A stretch of DNA of 12,114 nucleotides from a bacterium (GTDB lineage Bacteria > BMS3Abin14): assembly GCA_020352595.1 (NCBI GenBank), contig CP070682.1, positions 1,872,922-1,885,035 of the forward strand, written 5' to 3'. Shown here one piece after another: positions 1 through 6,975 of this stretch (within the stretch, counting starts at the first letter, position 1; every line of letters starts with the position of its first letter). A program made the translations under genes and the position numbers. The notes beneath the pieces are model-generated. The model was not told the origin of the DNA. It was given only the letters and a program-made list of their open reading frames with translations, and ran no database searches.

Positions 1-775
1 GCAGGTTGGCCTGGTGGGGGATGACCCAGTCCACGTCCGCCACCGTCAGGCCGTCGGTCCTCTCCAGAGCTCCTTTTATGGCATCGGGAAGGGCCCGGAC
101 CCCGAACTTGAAAACCTCCTTCCCCTCCATCCGGACCGCGAAGTCCCTGCTGCGGTGCTCACCGAGGGGGGTCCGGTCGGCCACCCCCGGTTCCACGCAC
201 AGCCACGGCGCCGGAGCGAAGCCGTCCGCCCTGAGGTAGGTGGAGAGGATCCCGCGGTCTCCCCCCTCATGTCGCAGGACCACGGCCCCGCCTCCATCAG
301 CGAACAGCACGCAGGTGTTGCGATCATTCCAGTCGATGACCCTCGAGAGGGTTTCCGCACCTATGATCAGAGCCGTTCTGATCCCCTGATCCGGCATCAT
401 GGCGTTGGCTATGGCCAGGGCGTAGACGAATCCGGAACAGGCGGCCTCGAGATCGAAACAGGCGGCGTTCCTTGCCCCGATCTTGCTCTGGACGACGCAG
501 GCGGTGGCAGGGATAAGCCTGTCCGGAGTCAGTGTGGCGACGATGATGAGATCCACCTCGTCGGGATGGACCTTGGCCATCTCCAGGGCGTTGAGCGCCG
601 CCTCGGCGCTGAAATCCGATGTCGTCTCGTGATCCTCCGCGATGCGCCTTTCCCTGATGCCCGTCCTCGTCACGATCCACTCGTCGCTCGTGTCGACGAT
701 CTTGGCCAGGTCCTCATTGGTAACGACCCGCGAGGGGACTCCGGTGCCGGTACCGATAATGCGGTTTCCCTTCAT
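1..775 (-). CDS. fabH: 3-oxoacyl-ACP synthase III (FabH), C-terminal end outside window
   Basis: This is the ketoacyl-ACP synthase that starts type II fatty acid synthesis by condensing an acyl-CoA (usually acetyl-CoA) with malonyl-ACP in the cytosol. The 258 visible codons show the family order: an N-terminal GTGTGVPSRVVTN stretch, the DEWIVTRTGIRERR segment at residues 31-44, the active-site cysteine in AACSGF (C113), the FADGGGA motif near residue 158, and the catalytic histidine in IPHQAN (H254). The catalytic Asn (about residue 280) and the C-terminus lie beyond base 1. The ATG at 775 is preceded by AAGGAG about 7 bases upstream and the first residues match family N-termini, so the start is secure. 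It lies 113 bp downstream of the methyltransferase gene on the same strand. No plsX or acpP is visible, so its usual cluster would have to lie outside the window. Substrate chain-length preference cannot be read from the sequence. Confidence 0.96.
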   Translation of the reverse strand, partial: MKGNRIIGTGTGVPSRVVTNEDLAKIVDTSDEWIVTRTGIRERRIAEDHETTSDFSAEAALNALEMAKVHPDEVDLIIVATLTPDRLIPATACVVQSKIGARNAACFDLEAACSGFVYALAIANAMMPDQGIRTALIIGAETLSRVIDWNDRNTCVLFADGGGAVVLRHEGGDRGILSTYLRADGFAPAPWLCVEPGVADRTPLGEHRSRDFAVRMEGKEVFKFGVRALPDAIKGALERTDGLTVADVDWVIPHQANL

Positions 776-888
776 CTCTTGCTCCTTTTCATGGCGGTCC
801 TTACCATAAGAGGTCCGACATCCCAACCACAAGGTTCCGTGTCGTTGTCCGGACGCCGGGTCCTCACCACCCCGGTCCCCCCGCTTCG

Positions 889-1671
889 TTAAGCCGGCTT
901 CAGGCCGGTCGCTATGATGCGCCTGTTCATGAAACCGTAGTCCCCTTCCGCGTCGTGGGGGCTGAAATCCCTGCGGATGCTGATCGTCCCGAAACCGGCC
1001 CTTTCCAGCAGCTCCTCAAGCTGGTGCGTCCTGAAAAGCCGGATGGCGTAGGCCTGGTCCCGGACAAGCCCTTTGCGCCGGGAGAAGATCATCTCCCTGG
1101 CCCTGACCGTGCCGTCCTCCACCTCCCTCTCCCGGCAGACCACGAGATCCTCATCCACCACGTGCCAGGCGTTGGGCACCATCTCGGACAGCACCCGCTC
1201 TCCGTCGGTGACGTCCACCATGATGCCGGCGCCGGGTTTCAGGACCCTGAAAGCCTCTGCCATGATCCTCGCGTCGTCGTCGGCTTCAGGCAGGTACCCC
1301 AGCGAGTTCCCCATGATGATGACGTGGTCGAAGCTCTCACGCGCCAGACCCGTGTCCCTTGCGTCCCCCTGGATGAAACGGACGGTATTGTTCCCTTCCC
1401 GGGCAGATTTTCTCCCCATGGCGACCAGGTGGGGAGAGAAATCGATGACGGTGCATCGGTCATAGCCCCGCTGGGCCAGCGCCAGACTGTGTCTCCCCTG
1501 TCCTCCGCACAGATCCAGCAGACTGTCTCCCTTCCGCAGCTTCAGAAGGTCGCAGATCACGTCCACCTCGCGATTGGTCAGGTCGTCATCGCAGACGGAC
1601 CTCGCGTCCGTCCTGAGGTACATCCCGTCAAACAGTGTCTTCCACCAGTCCGGGTGGACCTTGATGCCCAT
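889..1671 (-). CDS. Class I SAM-dependent methyltransferase
   Basis: A 260-residue cytosolic methyltransferase of the Rossmann-fold (class I, Methyltransf_25-like) type, using S-adenosylmethionine. Motif I is LLDLCGGQGRH at residues 51-61, the ribose-binding acidic residue is in VIDFSPH (75-81), QGDARD (101-106) is the adenine-side loop, and FDHVIIMGNSLGYL (114-127) is motif IV, followed by the post-motif stretch FRVLKPGAG. The substrate is not predictable: no RNA-, quinone- or protein-specific domain is attached. A GTG at 1677 is in frame, but I chose the ATG at 1671 because GAGG, overlapping the stop codon of the preceding ATP-grasp gene (1679-1681), sits 5 bases before it. The stop and start are only 7 bases apart, so the two genes are probably translationally coupled and functionally linked. 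That pairing is the best clue to its role. Confidence 0.9.
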   Translation of the reverse strand: MGIKVHPDWWKTLFDGMYLRTDARSVCDDDLTNREVDVICDLLKLRKGDSLLDLCGGQGRHSLALAQRGYDRCTVIDFSPHLVAMGRKSAREGNNTVRFIQGDARDTGLARESFDHVIIMGNSLGYLPEADDDARIMAEAFRVLKPGAGIMVDVTDGERVLSEMVPNAWHVVDEDLVVCREREVEDGTVRAREMIFSRRKGLVRDQAYAIRLFRTHQLEELLERAGFGTISIRRDFSPHDAEGDYGFMNRRIIATGLKPA

Positions 1672-1678
1672 GATCACC

Positions 1679-3079
1679 TCATCTCGCCGAGGGGTGGGCC
1701 CCGAAGGAGAAGAGTCCGTCGGAGGCGAAGACCGCCGGGCCTCCCTTCCACGGCTGCTGCCGGGCTATGGCCAGCTCCTCCTCCTCGATGGCGATGTAAT
1801 CGTCCAGAACGCCCTCGAGCCACATCTTCTCAAGGGTCAGACAGTCGGCCCACATGGCGGCGCAGTAACGCTCCAGCGCCTTGAGCTGCCCCTCGGTCAC
1901 CAGACGCGGTCTCAGAGCCATGCGAATGGGGCCCAGGAGGTATGTGAACCTGTTCTCGAGGGCGAGCTTCTCCTGCTCCAGGACGATCTCCTTGAGGTCC
2001 CCGTATTCCATGCCGCCGACCGCCTCGTTGATCCTCTCCACAGCGTCCCTGACGGTCATTCTGCTCCTGAGCACCGCCAGAGGCTGAACCCCGCCGCCGC
2101 TGCCCACGTTGGTGGGGACGCCACCGAACCTGACGAGGAACCCGAAGAGGCCCCCTGGGCCCATGAGGCACCTGAAGTCCGTCTGGTATCTCTCGACAAC
2201 CACCCTCCTGTTCAGGGCATCCACGGCAGGGTTGTCCTCCGCCCACAGGTCCAGGGGGATCTTTTCCTGAACGATATAACCGCCTTCCGCCAGAGCCAGG
2301 TCCACGGCTTCCCCACCGTCAGGGTTCACTCCCCCCACGCGCACCCCGAATCCCGAGTAACCCCTCTCCGGCTTGAGGACCAGCCTGTCCCAGTTGTCGC
2401 TTGTCCACCTGACGAGGTCGGAGATGGGCTCCCCGGATGGCCCCGTGGCAGGCCCATCCAGGAACCTCCTCGTCCAGGGTGTTCTGCGAACCGTCTCATC
2501 GTGAAACAGGTGCGCCATGGGTCCGGTGAACACCTCGAACATGCTCTTGACGTTGATGGGCTCGGTACCCCTCGGATTGATCACGCGCCCCTCCCTGACA
2601 GCCTGCAGTACAGGGGTCAGATCGTGTTTCCTGTGCAGGCGGAGCAGCACGTCCGAGTTGAAATCCATGAAGATGGCGGAAACCGGGCGCCCCTTGTAGG
2701 TCACCCTTCCCGAAGTCAGCTCCAGTTCCTGCGGTGCCATGAGAGCGCCTGTGATCCCATCGCAGGCGGACAGGTGCCCGGCCAGGTTGATGTTCTCGGT
2801 GACATCATCCAGGGTCTCCTCCTCCGCCACGACCGCGATGAGGCCCGGGTTCGACCCTTCACGGGACCTGTGAAAGGCGACCAGCATGTCCACGAAGCCG
2901 TATACGGGGTAGAGCAGCGGGTGGTCGAAATCCAGGTTCACCCCCGGGTCGCGGACGGCGAGGATCCTCGCCCAGACGGCCTTGCCGATATCTTGAGTGA
3001 TCCTCTGGTAATCCCATCCTCCGGGGCTCCCGAGGTTCCACTCCGAGTGATAGCCGAGGAAACTGTTTTCAGGATTCAA
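1679..3079 (-). CDS. Circularly permuted ATP-grasp family protein (glutathionylspermidine synthase-like fold), substrate unknown
   Basis: A 466-residue protein that I place in the circularly permuted ATP-grasp superfamily from its motif order. Residues 125-140 (RVTYKGRPVSAIFMDF) resemble the N-terminal substrate region. Then come INPRGTEPINVKS (167-179, with K178), the RRTPWTRRF segment (198-206), the nucleotide-binding LVLKPERGYSGFGV (233-246, K236 as the ATP-contacting lysine), the YIVQEKI strand (268-274) and the late GGVPTNVGSGGG loop (319-330). ATP-grasp enzymes activate a carboxylate as acyl-phosphate and join it to an amine or thiol, so an amide or peptide ligase is expected; the actual substrate is unknown. 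There are no transmembrane segments. The frame opens with TTG at 3079, with GGAG 7 bases upstream; no ATG or GTG lies further upstream before the stop near 3140, so TTG is the best available start. It is coupled to the downstream methyltransferase and lies 206 bp after the DUF885 gene. Confidence 0.75.
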   Translation of the reverse strand: MNPENSFLGYHSEWNLGSPGGWDYQRITQDIGKAVWARILAVRDPGVNLDFDHPLLYPVYGFVDMLVAFHRSREGSNPGLIAVVAEEETLDDVTENINLAGHLSACDGITGALMAPQELELTSGRVTYKGRPVSAIFMDFNSDVLLRLHRKHDLTPVLQAVREGRVINPRGTEPINVKSMFEVFTGPMAHLFHDETVRRTPWTRRFLDGPATGPSGEPISDLVRWTSDNWDRLVLKPERGYSGFGVRVGGVNPDGGEAVDLALAEGGYIVQEKIPLDLWAEDNPAVDALNRRVVVERYQTDFRCLMGPGGLFGFLVRFGGVPTNVGSGGGVQPLAVLRSRMTVRDAVERINEAVGGMEYGDLKEIVLEQEKLALENRFTYLLGPIRMALRPRLVTEGQLKALERYCAAMWADCLTLEKMWLEGVLDDYIAIEEEELAIARQQPWKGGPAVFASDGLFSFGAHPSAR

Positions 3080-3259
3080 TTCCCAGCTCCGGGTTGCACC
3101 TGGCAGAGGATGCCCGCGGCAATGCCGGTACCCTCTGCCTCATCCCTCAAGTGGCCTTCGCGGGCGGGATACCCAGCATCCCGGAGGGGAGCGGAAGGTG
3201 CGACAACAGGCCCCTTCACGACGCTTCTGCCACCCGCAGACAGGCCGCCATTTTGTTCT

Positions 3260-3285
3260 GCGCACAGTTTGCGGCCGCTGTGCGC
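3260..3285 (-). other. Hairpin immediately after the DUF885 stop codon
   Basis: Perfect 8-bp arms (GCGCACAG and CTGTGCGC) are separated by a 10-base GC-rich loop and begin directly next to the TGA at 3286-3288. No T tract follows on the minus strand (it continues AGAACAAAATGG), so this is not a canonical intrinsic terminator. It may mark an mRNA 3' end, stabilise the upstream message or be fortuitous. The rest of the 206-bp gap (3080-3285) shows no gene or convincing promoter. Confidence 0.35.
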
Positions 3286-4854
3286 TCATGTACCGAGAGG
3301 CCCTCGCATCCTGCGTTCCAGGTCCGGAAAAAGGATCTCCCCCGATGACAGGACCCGTCTTGCGAATCCCGGTATATCCCCTTCCTTAAAGGATTCCAGC
3401 AGCCTCTGGAAACGACGGCGCCCAACAGTGTAGCACATCTGGTAAGCGGGCCGTAAGGCGTATTTCCTGACCGTTTCCGCGGCCCGCAGAGGTGTGAACC
3501 CCCCTTCAAGCAGGCATCTTGCCGCGCCGTCCAGGTCCACGGCACCGGAGTGCAGGAGAAGGTCCGCCTTCCCCCTGATGGCGTGCCTGTAGCGGCGTCG
3601 GGCGATGATGAGCCTGTCGTACGACCTGTCGAAGGCCCCCGTCCGCAGCATCAGATCCTCCCCGAAACAGGCCCACCCCTCGTAGAAGAGGGGGTACTCC
3701 ACCGGCCGCCTGACGGCATCCGGGTGGTTCCACCGGTGCAGGTCCAGAAGGTGATGCCCCGGGTAGGCTTCGTGGGCCGCCGTCATCCTGTAGACAGGAT
3801 GTATGGTCCCCGTGGCAAGGCCGAGGCTGCCGCCTCCGAAGATGTAGAAGACGCCTCCGCGGAACGGGTGGCCGGGGAGGGCGTTGTAGGAGTCGGCCGC
3901 ACGGACGGCGACCAGGGAAGGCGGCAGCTCCTCGATGGAGATGGAATCCCCGCGGGTGGCGCCGCGCCGGATCAGCCCCATGGCCCGGCAGTGTTCCCTC
4001 AATCTCCGGATCTCATCCCTCAGGAGCTGGACCTTTCCGCCATCGGGAATGGCCTCCTGGACCATGGAGGAGAAGGCGGCCTCCCAGTGGGAGCCGTGCC
4101 CCAACCTGCGGGCCTCCGTGCGGAGCAGCTCCCTGCTCGTGAGGACCTCGTCCTCGAGCTCGGCGAGAGCCTCGGAAAGGTTGAGGCCGCTGCCAGTGTG
4201 ATGGCGGACCACACGCTCGAGAAGGTCCGATTCCAGGGTGAACTGTTCCCTGACGCGGAGTGCGCCGAGGCGCTTGATGTAAGCGTCCAGGCCCCGCAGG
4301 GCCGGCCGCAAGGACCCGATCGACCCAAGGGAGGCCGTCCACTGGCGGAGCTCGCGCGCCATTTCCACGCCCTGATCCCTGAACAGGACCGGGACCTTGT
4401 CGAGGGCCACCTGAGCGCCCCGGAGAAAGGCCGGCAGGCCTCCCAGCCGGCACGCCAGGGCTTCTCCGTCACCGCTTTGAACGGCCTGGATCAGGCCCAC
4501 GGTGGCGGCGGTGAGGGCGAAGGTGGGCTGCGTGGCGTGTGTCCTGACGCTCTCGAACTGCTCCTCCAGGGTCTGGACCACCCAGACCAGGAGAGAGCGC
4601 ACTGCGGAGTCATCTTCACCGCCGGATCCCGGCGGCCCGGTGCTGTCCATGAGGCGCGAGCGGAAGCGGCGCAGGGCCGACACTGCCTCCTCAATGGAAT
4701 CCGGCGAAAAATCGTCCCAGCGGGCCCACTGCGGAGGTGAGGACACGGCCTGCGGAAAGAAGACGAACTCGTCGCTGGAGCTGCAGACGGGGAAGCGCTC
4801 TGCAAGGAAACCGTAAAGGTCCTTCGCCACGCGACCGATGGAGTCCTTATTCAC
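3286..4854 (-). CDS. DUF885 family protein, HEAYPGHH metallopeptidase-like
   Basis: A 522-residue soluble protein of the DUF885 family, a largely uncharacterised group with a zinc-metallopeptidase-like core. HEAYPGHH at residues 361-368 is the family zinc motif (two histidines plus the catalytic Glu), and YEGWACFGED at 391-400 supplies the conserved downstream glutamate. The preceding FYIFGGGSLGLATGTIHPVYRMTAA stretch corresponds to the conserved strand leading into the helix (quoted here as its segments FYIFGGGS and HPVYRMTAA). The N-terminal two thirds is helix-rich, as in relatives. Length is slightly short for the family. No signal peptide is visible, which differs from many secreted DUF885 proteins and suggests a cytosolic role. 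The GTG at 4854 is the only conventional start in the open frame; its ribosome-binding site is weak. It follows the THEP1 gene by 75 bp. Peptidase activity is inferred from the motif; the substrate is unknown. Confidence 0.85.
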   Translation of the reverse strand: MNKDSIGRVAKDLYGFLAERFPVCSSSDEFVFFPQAVSSPPQWARWDDFSPDSIEEAVSALRRFRSRLMDSTGPPGSGGEDDSAVRSLLVWVVQTLEEQFESVRTHATQPTFALTAATVGLIQAVQSGDGEALACRLGGLPAFLRGAQVALDKVPVLFRDQGVEMARELRQWTASLGSIGSLRPALRGLDAYIKRLGALRVREQFTLESDLLERVVRHHTGSGLNLSEALAELEDEVLTSRELLRTEARRLGHGSHWEAAFSSMVQEAIPDGGKVQLLRDEIRRLREHCRAMGLIRRGATRGDSISIEELPPSLVAVRAADSYNALPGHPFRGGVFYIFGGGSLGLATGTIHPVYRMTAAHEAYPGHHLLDLHRWNHPDAVRRPVEYPLFYEGWACFGEDLMLRTGAFDRSYDRLIIARRRYRHAIRGKADLLLHSGAVDLDGAARCLLEGGFTPLRAAETVRKYALRPAYQMCYTVGRRRFQRLLESFKEGDIPGFARRVLSSGEILFPDLERRMRGPLGT

Positions 4855-4929
4855 GGGAAGACCCTGCCTCTGTACCCGGATGGGGAGCGCAGCTCCGGGA
4901 CGATGTCCCCATCATCTCCATGGATCAGC

Positions 4930-5463
4930 TCAGATCCCTCTTCCGCAGACCCGGAACAAGTCCGCGATCTCAAGGGGCAAGGCGTCCCTGTTCTTTTCCG
5001 TCACCTCGATGAAACGGATATCGCCCCTGCCCAGAACAACCTCTATGAAGGGATGGCCTCCCCTGGCGACGGTCCCGAGGAGCCCGGATCCGCTTTCCAT
5101 GGCCTCCAGGACCGCCTTTCTGAAAGCCGCGGAAATGCACTCCATCTTTCCTATCTCGTCGATGACGGTGAGAACCCCGGGCACCGGCACAAGTTCCGGC
5201 AAAGCCTCAGCTTCCAGGAACGCGAGGTCGACGCCGTACCTGCCCACCCGAGGTCCGCGGACGCCGGTCCTCGCCAGAGGCCCACGTCGCCCGTCAAGGG
5301 TGATGACATCGAAACCGGTCCGGCGCCGGTCAGCGCCCCGCACCTCCTCGGTGTAGAACCCCTTCACCGGCACCTGCAGGTACTCGACAACCCTGCGGAT
5401 CAGGGTCGTCTTCCCGCATCCGGGCCGACCCGTGAGGAGGATCTTCGGCCATCGCTCGTCCAC
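4930..5463 (-). CDS. THEP1-type nucleoside-triphosphatase (NTPase_1 family)
   Basis: A 177-residue P-loop NTPase of the NTPase_1 / THEP1 family (COG1618). Walker A is GRPGCGKTT at residues 12-20, and the KGFYTEEVR segment (34-42) is characteristic of the family, as is GRYGVDL (74-80). Walker B is LTVIDEIGKME (98-108), and the C-terminal half carries the GTVARGGHPF and ILxEVTxxNRD-like stretch (here FIEVTEKNRD). Characterised members hydrolyse ATP and GTP and other nucleoside triphosphates slowly; the physiological role is unsettled. The start is GTG at 5463, the only conventional start codon between an upstream in-frame stop near 5542 and the P-loop; no clear Shine-Dalgarno precedes it. The first six residues before KILLTG are slightly longer than in typical members. 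It is the first gene after the lpxC terminator and probably heads a transcript continuing into the DUF885 gene. Confidence 0.92.
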   Translation of the reverse strand: MDERWPKILLTGRPGCGKTTLIRRVVEYLQVPVKGFYTEEVRGADRRRTGFDVITLDGRRGPLARTGVRGPRVGRYGVDLAFLEAEALPELVPVPGVLTVIDEIGKMECISAAFRKAVLEAMESGSGLLGTVARGGHPFIEVVLGRGDIRFIEVTEKNRDALPLEIADLFRVCGRGI

Positions 5464-5500
5464 ACCCGACTGTAAAGGGACCGGTGGGGAAGGTTCAAGG

Positions 5501-5520
5501 GGGAAGAGGTGCCTCTTCCC
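5501..5520. repeat. Perfect inverted repeat upstream of the THEP1 gene
   Basis: GGGAAGAGG and CCTCTTCCC form 9-bp perfect arms around a 2-base centre (TG). It ends 38 bp before the THEP1 GTG. The very short spacer suits a dimeric DNA-binding protein better than an RNA hairpin, though an 8-bp stem with a 4-base loop is possible. No T run follows, so it is not a terminator. A regulatory role is inference. Confidence 0.5.
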
Positions 5521-5728
5521 GTCTCCACTCCAGCCTCCTGTTCAGGTGGATACGGAAGCCGTGACAGGATACGGTGCTCAGGTGAACGCGGCGGCGGGTG
5601 AATGGATGACCATTGGAGTGCGAGCCGTACCGTTGGGAACAGGAGACATGCGCAAGGCCTGCCATGACGGAGAAGGGGGGACAGTTGTTTCCCGGCCCTG
5701 CCTTCCCTGCCCTCCCCGCCTTTCTTTC

Positions 5729-5758
5729 AAAAAAAAAGCGGGCTCCGCGGGCCCGCTT
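5729..5758 (-). terminator. Rho-independent terminator of lpxC
   Basis: On the minus strand, AAGCGGGC and GCCCGCTT form an 8-bp stem with a 7-base loop, followed by a run of nine T residues. It begins 23 bases after the lpxC stop codon. This is a textbook intrinsic terminator and separates lpxC from the THEP1 gene transcriptionally. Confidence 0.92.
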
Positions 5759-5780
5759 CCAGAAAGGGGATCCATACCCC

Positions 5781-6719
5781 CTACAAGGCGTAGGCGATGG
5801 GCTGCGCGTCGGCGGGATCGATCTCGTGGTAGCGGTCCGACCCCTCGCCGCCCTCCTGAACCAGGACCAGGTCCCAGTGGGACGGGTTGGCCAGCACTTC
5901 CTGCATCAGGAGGCGGTTGATCCTGTGGCCGGCCCGGTGACCGCTGTAAGCGCCGATGATGGGGATGCCGAGAAGGGAAAGGTCCCCGATGGAGTCGAGG
6001 ATCTTGTGCCGCACGAACTCGTCCGGCGACCTCAGGCCTCCGGGATTGAGGATCCGGTCGTCACCGACGACGACGGCATTGTCAAGGGAACCGCCGAGGG
6101 CCAGGCCCCTGTCCATCATCATCTGGACGTCCTTGAGGAAGCCGAAGGTCCTGGCGTATGCGATCTCCCTCGCGAAGGCCTCCGGGCTGTACTGAAAATC
6201 CATGGCCTGTCGGCCCACCAGTGCGTGCTCGAACTCGATGGTGAAGGAGACCCTGAAGGTTTCAGCGGGATCCAGTGTCGCGGTGGAGCCGTTCTCGCCC
6301 GCGCTGATCCTCCGAAGGATCCGGAGCATCTTCTTCGGGACCTCCTGTTCGACGAGCCCCACTATTTCGACGCCCCGGACAAAGGGTGCAGCGCTGCCGT
6401 CCATGATGGGCACCTCGTCACCGGAAACCTCGATGACCGCGTTGTCGACTCCGGAACCGGCGAGGGCCGACAGCAGGTGTTCCACGGTCTTCACGGAAGC
6501 TCCGTTGAGGCCAAGGCTTGTGGCGAGGAGGGTGTCCTTTATGTTGTGCACACTGGCCTCGACCTCCGGTGCGCCCTTGATGTCCGTCCGGCGGAACCGG
6601 TAGCCCGTGTCAGCCTCCCCGGGAAGGACGCAGACCGACGTCTCCGCTCCCGTGTGAAGGGCGATGCCGGCGAATTCCATGGTCCCGCCGAGGGTCTTCT
6701 GCATGACGTAGTGCTTCAT
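5781..6719 (-). CDS. lpxC: UDP-3-O-acyl-N-acetylglucosamine deacetylase (LpxC)
   Basis: LpxC is the zinc amidase that removes the N-acetyl group from UDP-3-O-acyl-GlcNAc, the committed step of lipid A synthesis at the cytosolic face of the inner membrane. Visible hallmarks are IALHTG (19-24), KTVEHLLSALAG (77-88, with E80 and zinc ligand H81), IPIMDGSAAPFV (near 104), RTFGF (190-194), LGGSLDNAVV (208-217), FVRHKILDSIGDL (236-248, with H238 and D242) and AYSGHRAGH (257-265, catalytic H265). The frame is open upstream to a TTG at 6770, but I chose the ATG at 6719, giving 312 residues, because the family N-terminus begins just before the TL..G..LHTG core; another ATG lies at 6704. None has a clear Shine-Dalgarno. 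About 25-30 residues extend past the usual C-terminal end. It appears monocistronic, bounded by terminators on both sides. Confidence 0.97.
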   Translation of the reverse strand: MKHYVMQKTLGGTMEFAGIALHTGAETSVCVLPGEADTGYRFRRTDIKGAPEVEASVHNIKDTLLATSLGLNGASVKTVEHLLSALAGSGVDNAVIEVSGDEVPIMDGSAAPFVRGVEIVGLVEQEVPKKMLRILRRISAGENGSTATLDPAETFRVSFTIEFEHALVGRQAMDFQYSPEAFAREIAYARTFGFLKDVQMMMDRGLALGGSLDNAVVVGDDRILNPGGLRSPDEFVRHKILDSIGDLSLLGIPIIGAYSGHRAGHRINRLLMQEVLANPSHWDLVLVQEGGEGSDRYHEIDPADAQPIAYAL

Positions 6720-6875
6720 ATCGGGAGCGTTAACGCAAGAGGCGTGCCATGGGCCCGGGGGCACGTGCAAAAAATATTTAGCAATGATTTCGGAATGTTA
6801 CGATATCAGGGCGGGTCCCAGGCTCCGTAATGGTCCTCCGGCGGGGCTCCGGACTGTTGCGGTCAGGACACACGT

Positions 6876-6893
6876 TGTTGCAATCCTGCAACA
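6876..6893. repeat. Inverted repeat between rnfE and lpxC
   Basis: TGTTGCA and TGCAACA form perfect 7-bp arms around ATCC. It lies about 157 bp before the lpxC start, between a probable rnf terminator and an AT-rich stretch (about 6769-6805) that is the likely lpxC promoter zone. It could be an operator; no regulator can be named. I could not fix a -35/-10 pair in the AT-rich stretch. Confidence 0.4.
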
Positions 6894-6910
6894 CCATGTC
6901 CCCAAGCGGA

Positions 6911-6958
6911 GGGGAATAAGACAGCCGGTTCGGAGCTTTGTCCTGCTCAGCTCCCGGC
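6911..6958 (-). terminator. Probable imperfect terminator after rnfE
   Basis: On the minus strand GCCG-GGAGCT pairs with AGCTCC and then, across a 4-base bulge, with CGGC (6924-6958). A moderately T-rich tail TGTCTTATT follows. It starts about 17 bases after the rnfE stop. The bulge and broken T run make it weaker than the lpxC terminator, but the position is right for the end of the rnf transcript. Confidence 0.45.
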
Positions 6959-6975
6959 GCCTTTGACCTGCTTAC

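Larger units (their letters stand above)
5464..5780. other. Intergenic region between lpxC and the THEP1 gene
   Basis: This 317-bp stretch holds the lpxC terminator (5729-5758), a pyrimidine-rich plus-strand tract just beyond it (about 5695-5728), two copies of GGATACGG (near 5547 and 5567) and a perfect inverted repeat (5501-5520). It should contain the promoter for the THEP1/DUF885 transcript, but I could not find a convincing -35/-10 pair on the minus strand. No coding region is supported on either strand. Confidence 0.5.

Noticed and set aside
776..888. TTGTGG / TATGGT as a fabH promoter
   Set aside because: Both elements match poorly (3 of 6 and 4 of 6) and the gap could simply be internal to an operon.
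3260..3285. Hairpin after DUF885 as a rho-independent terminator
   Set aside because: No T tract follows on the transcribed strand; kept only as a hairpin of unknown role.
1574..3433. A 619-codon open frame on the plus strand
   Set aside because: It is antisense to the ATP-grasp and DUF885 genes, has no recognisable domain, and is rich in the Pro/Arg/His pattern typical of reverse-frame shadows in GC-rich DNA.
3550..4740. A 396-codon plus-strand frame
   Set aside because: Antisense shadow of the DUF885 gene, without motifs or a ribosome-binding site.
5467..5500. TTGAAC with TTACAG, 17 bp apart, as a THEP1 promoter
   Set aside because: The -10 match is only 2 of 6 and it would put the start of the transcript inside the gene.
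5613..6830. A 405-codon plus-strand open frame over lpxC
   Set aside because: It is the antisense shadow of the well-supported lpxC gene and runs through its terminator; no domain seen.
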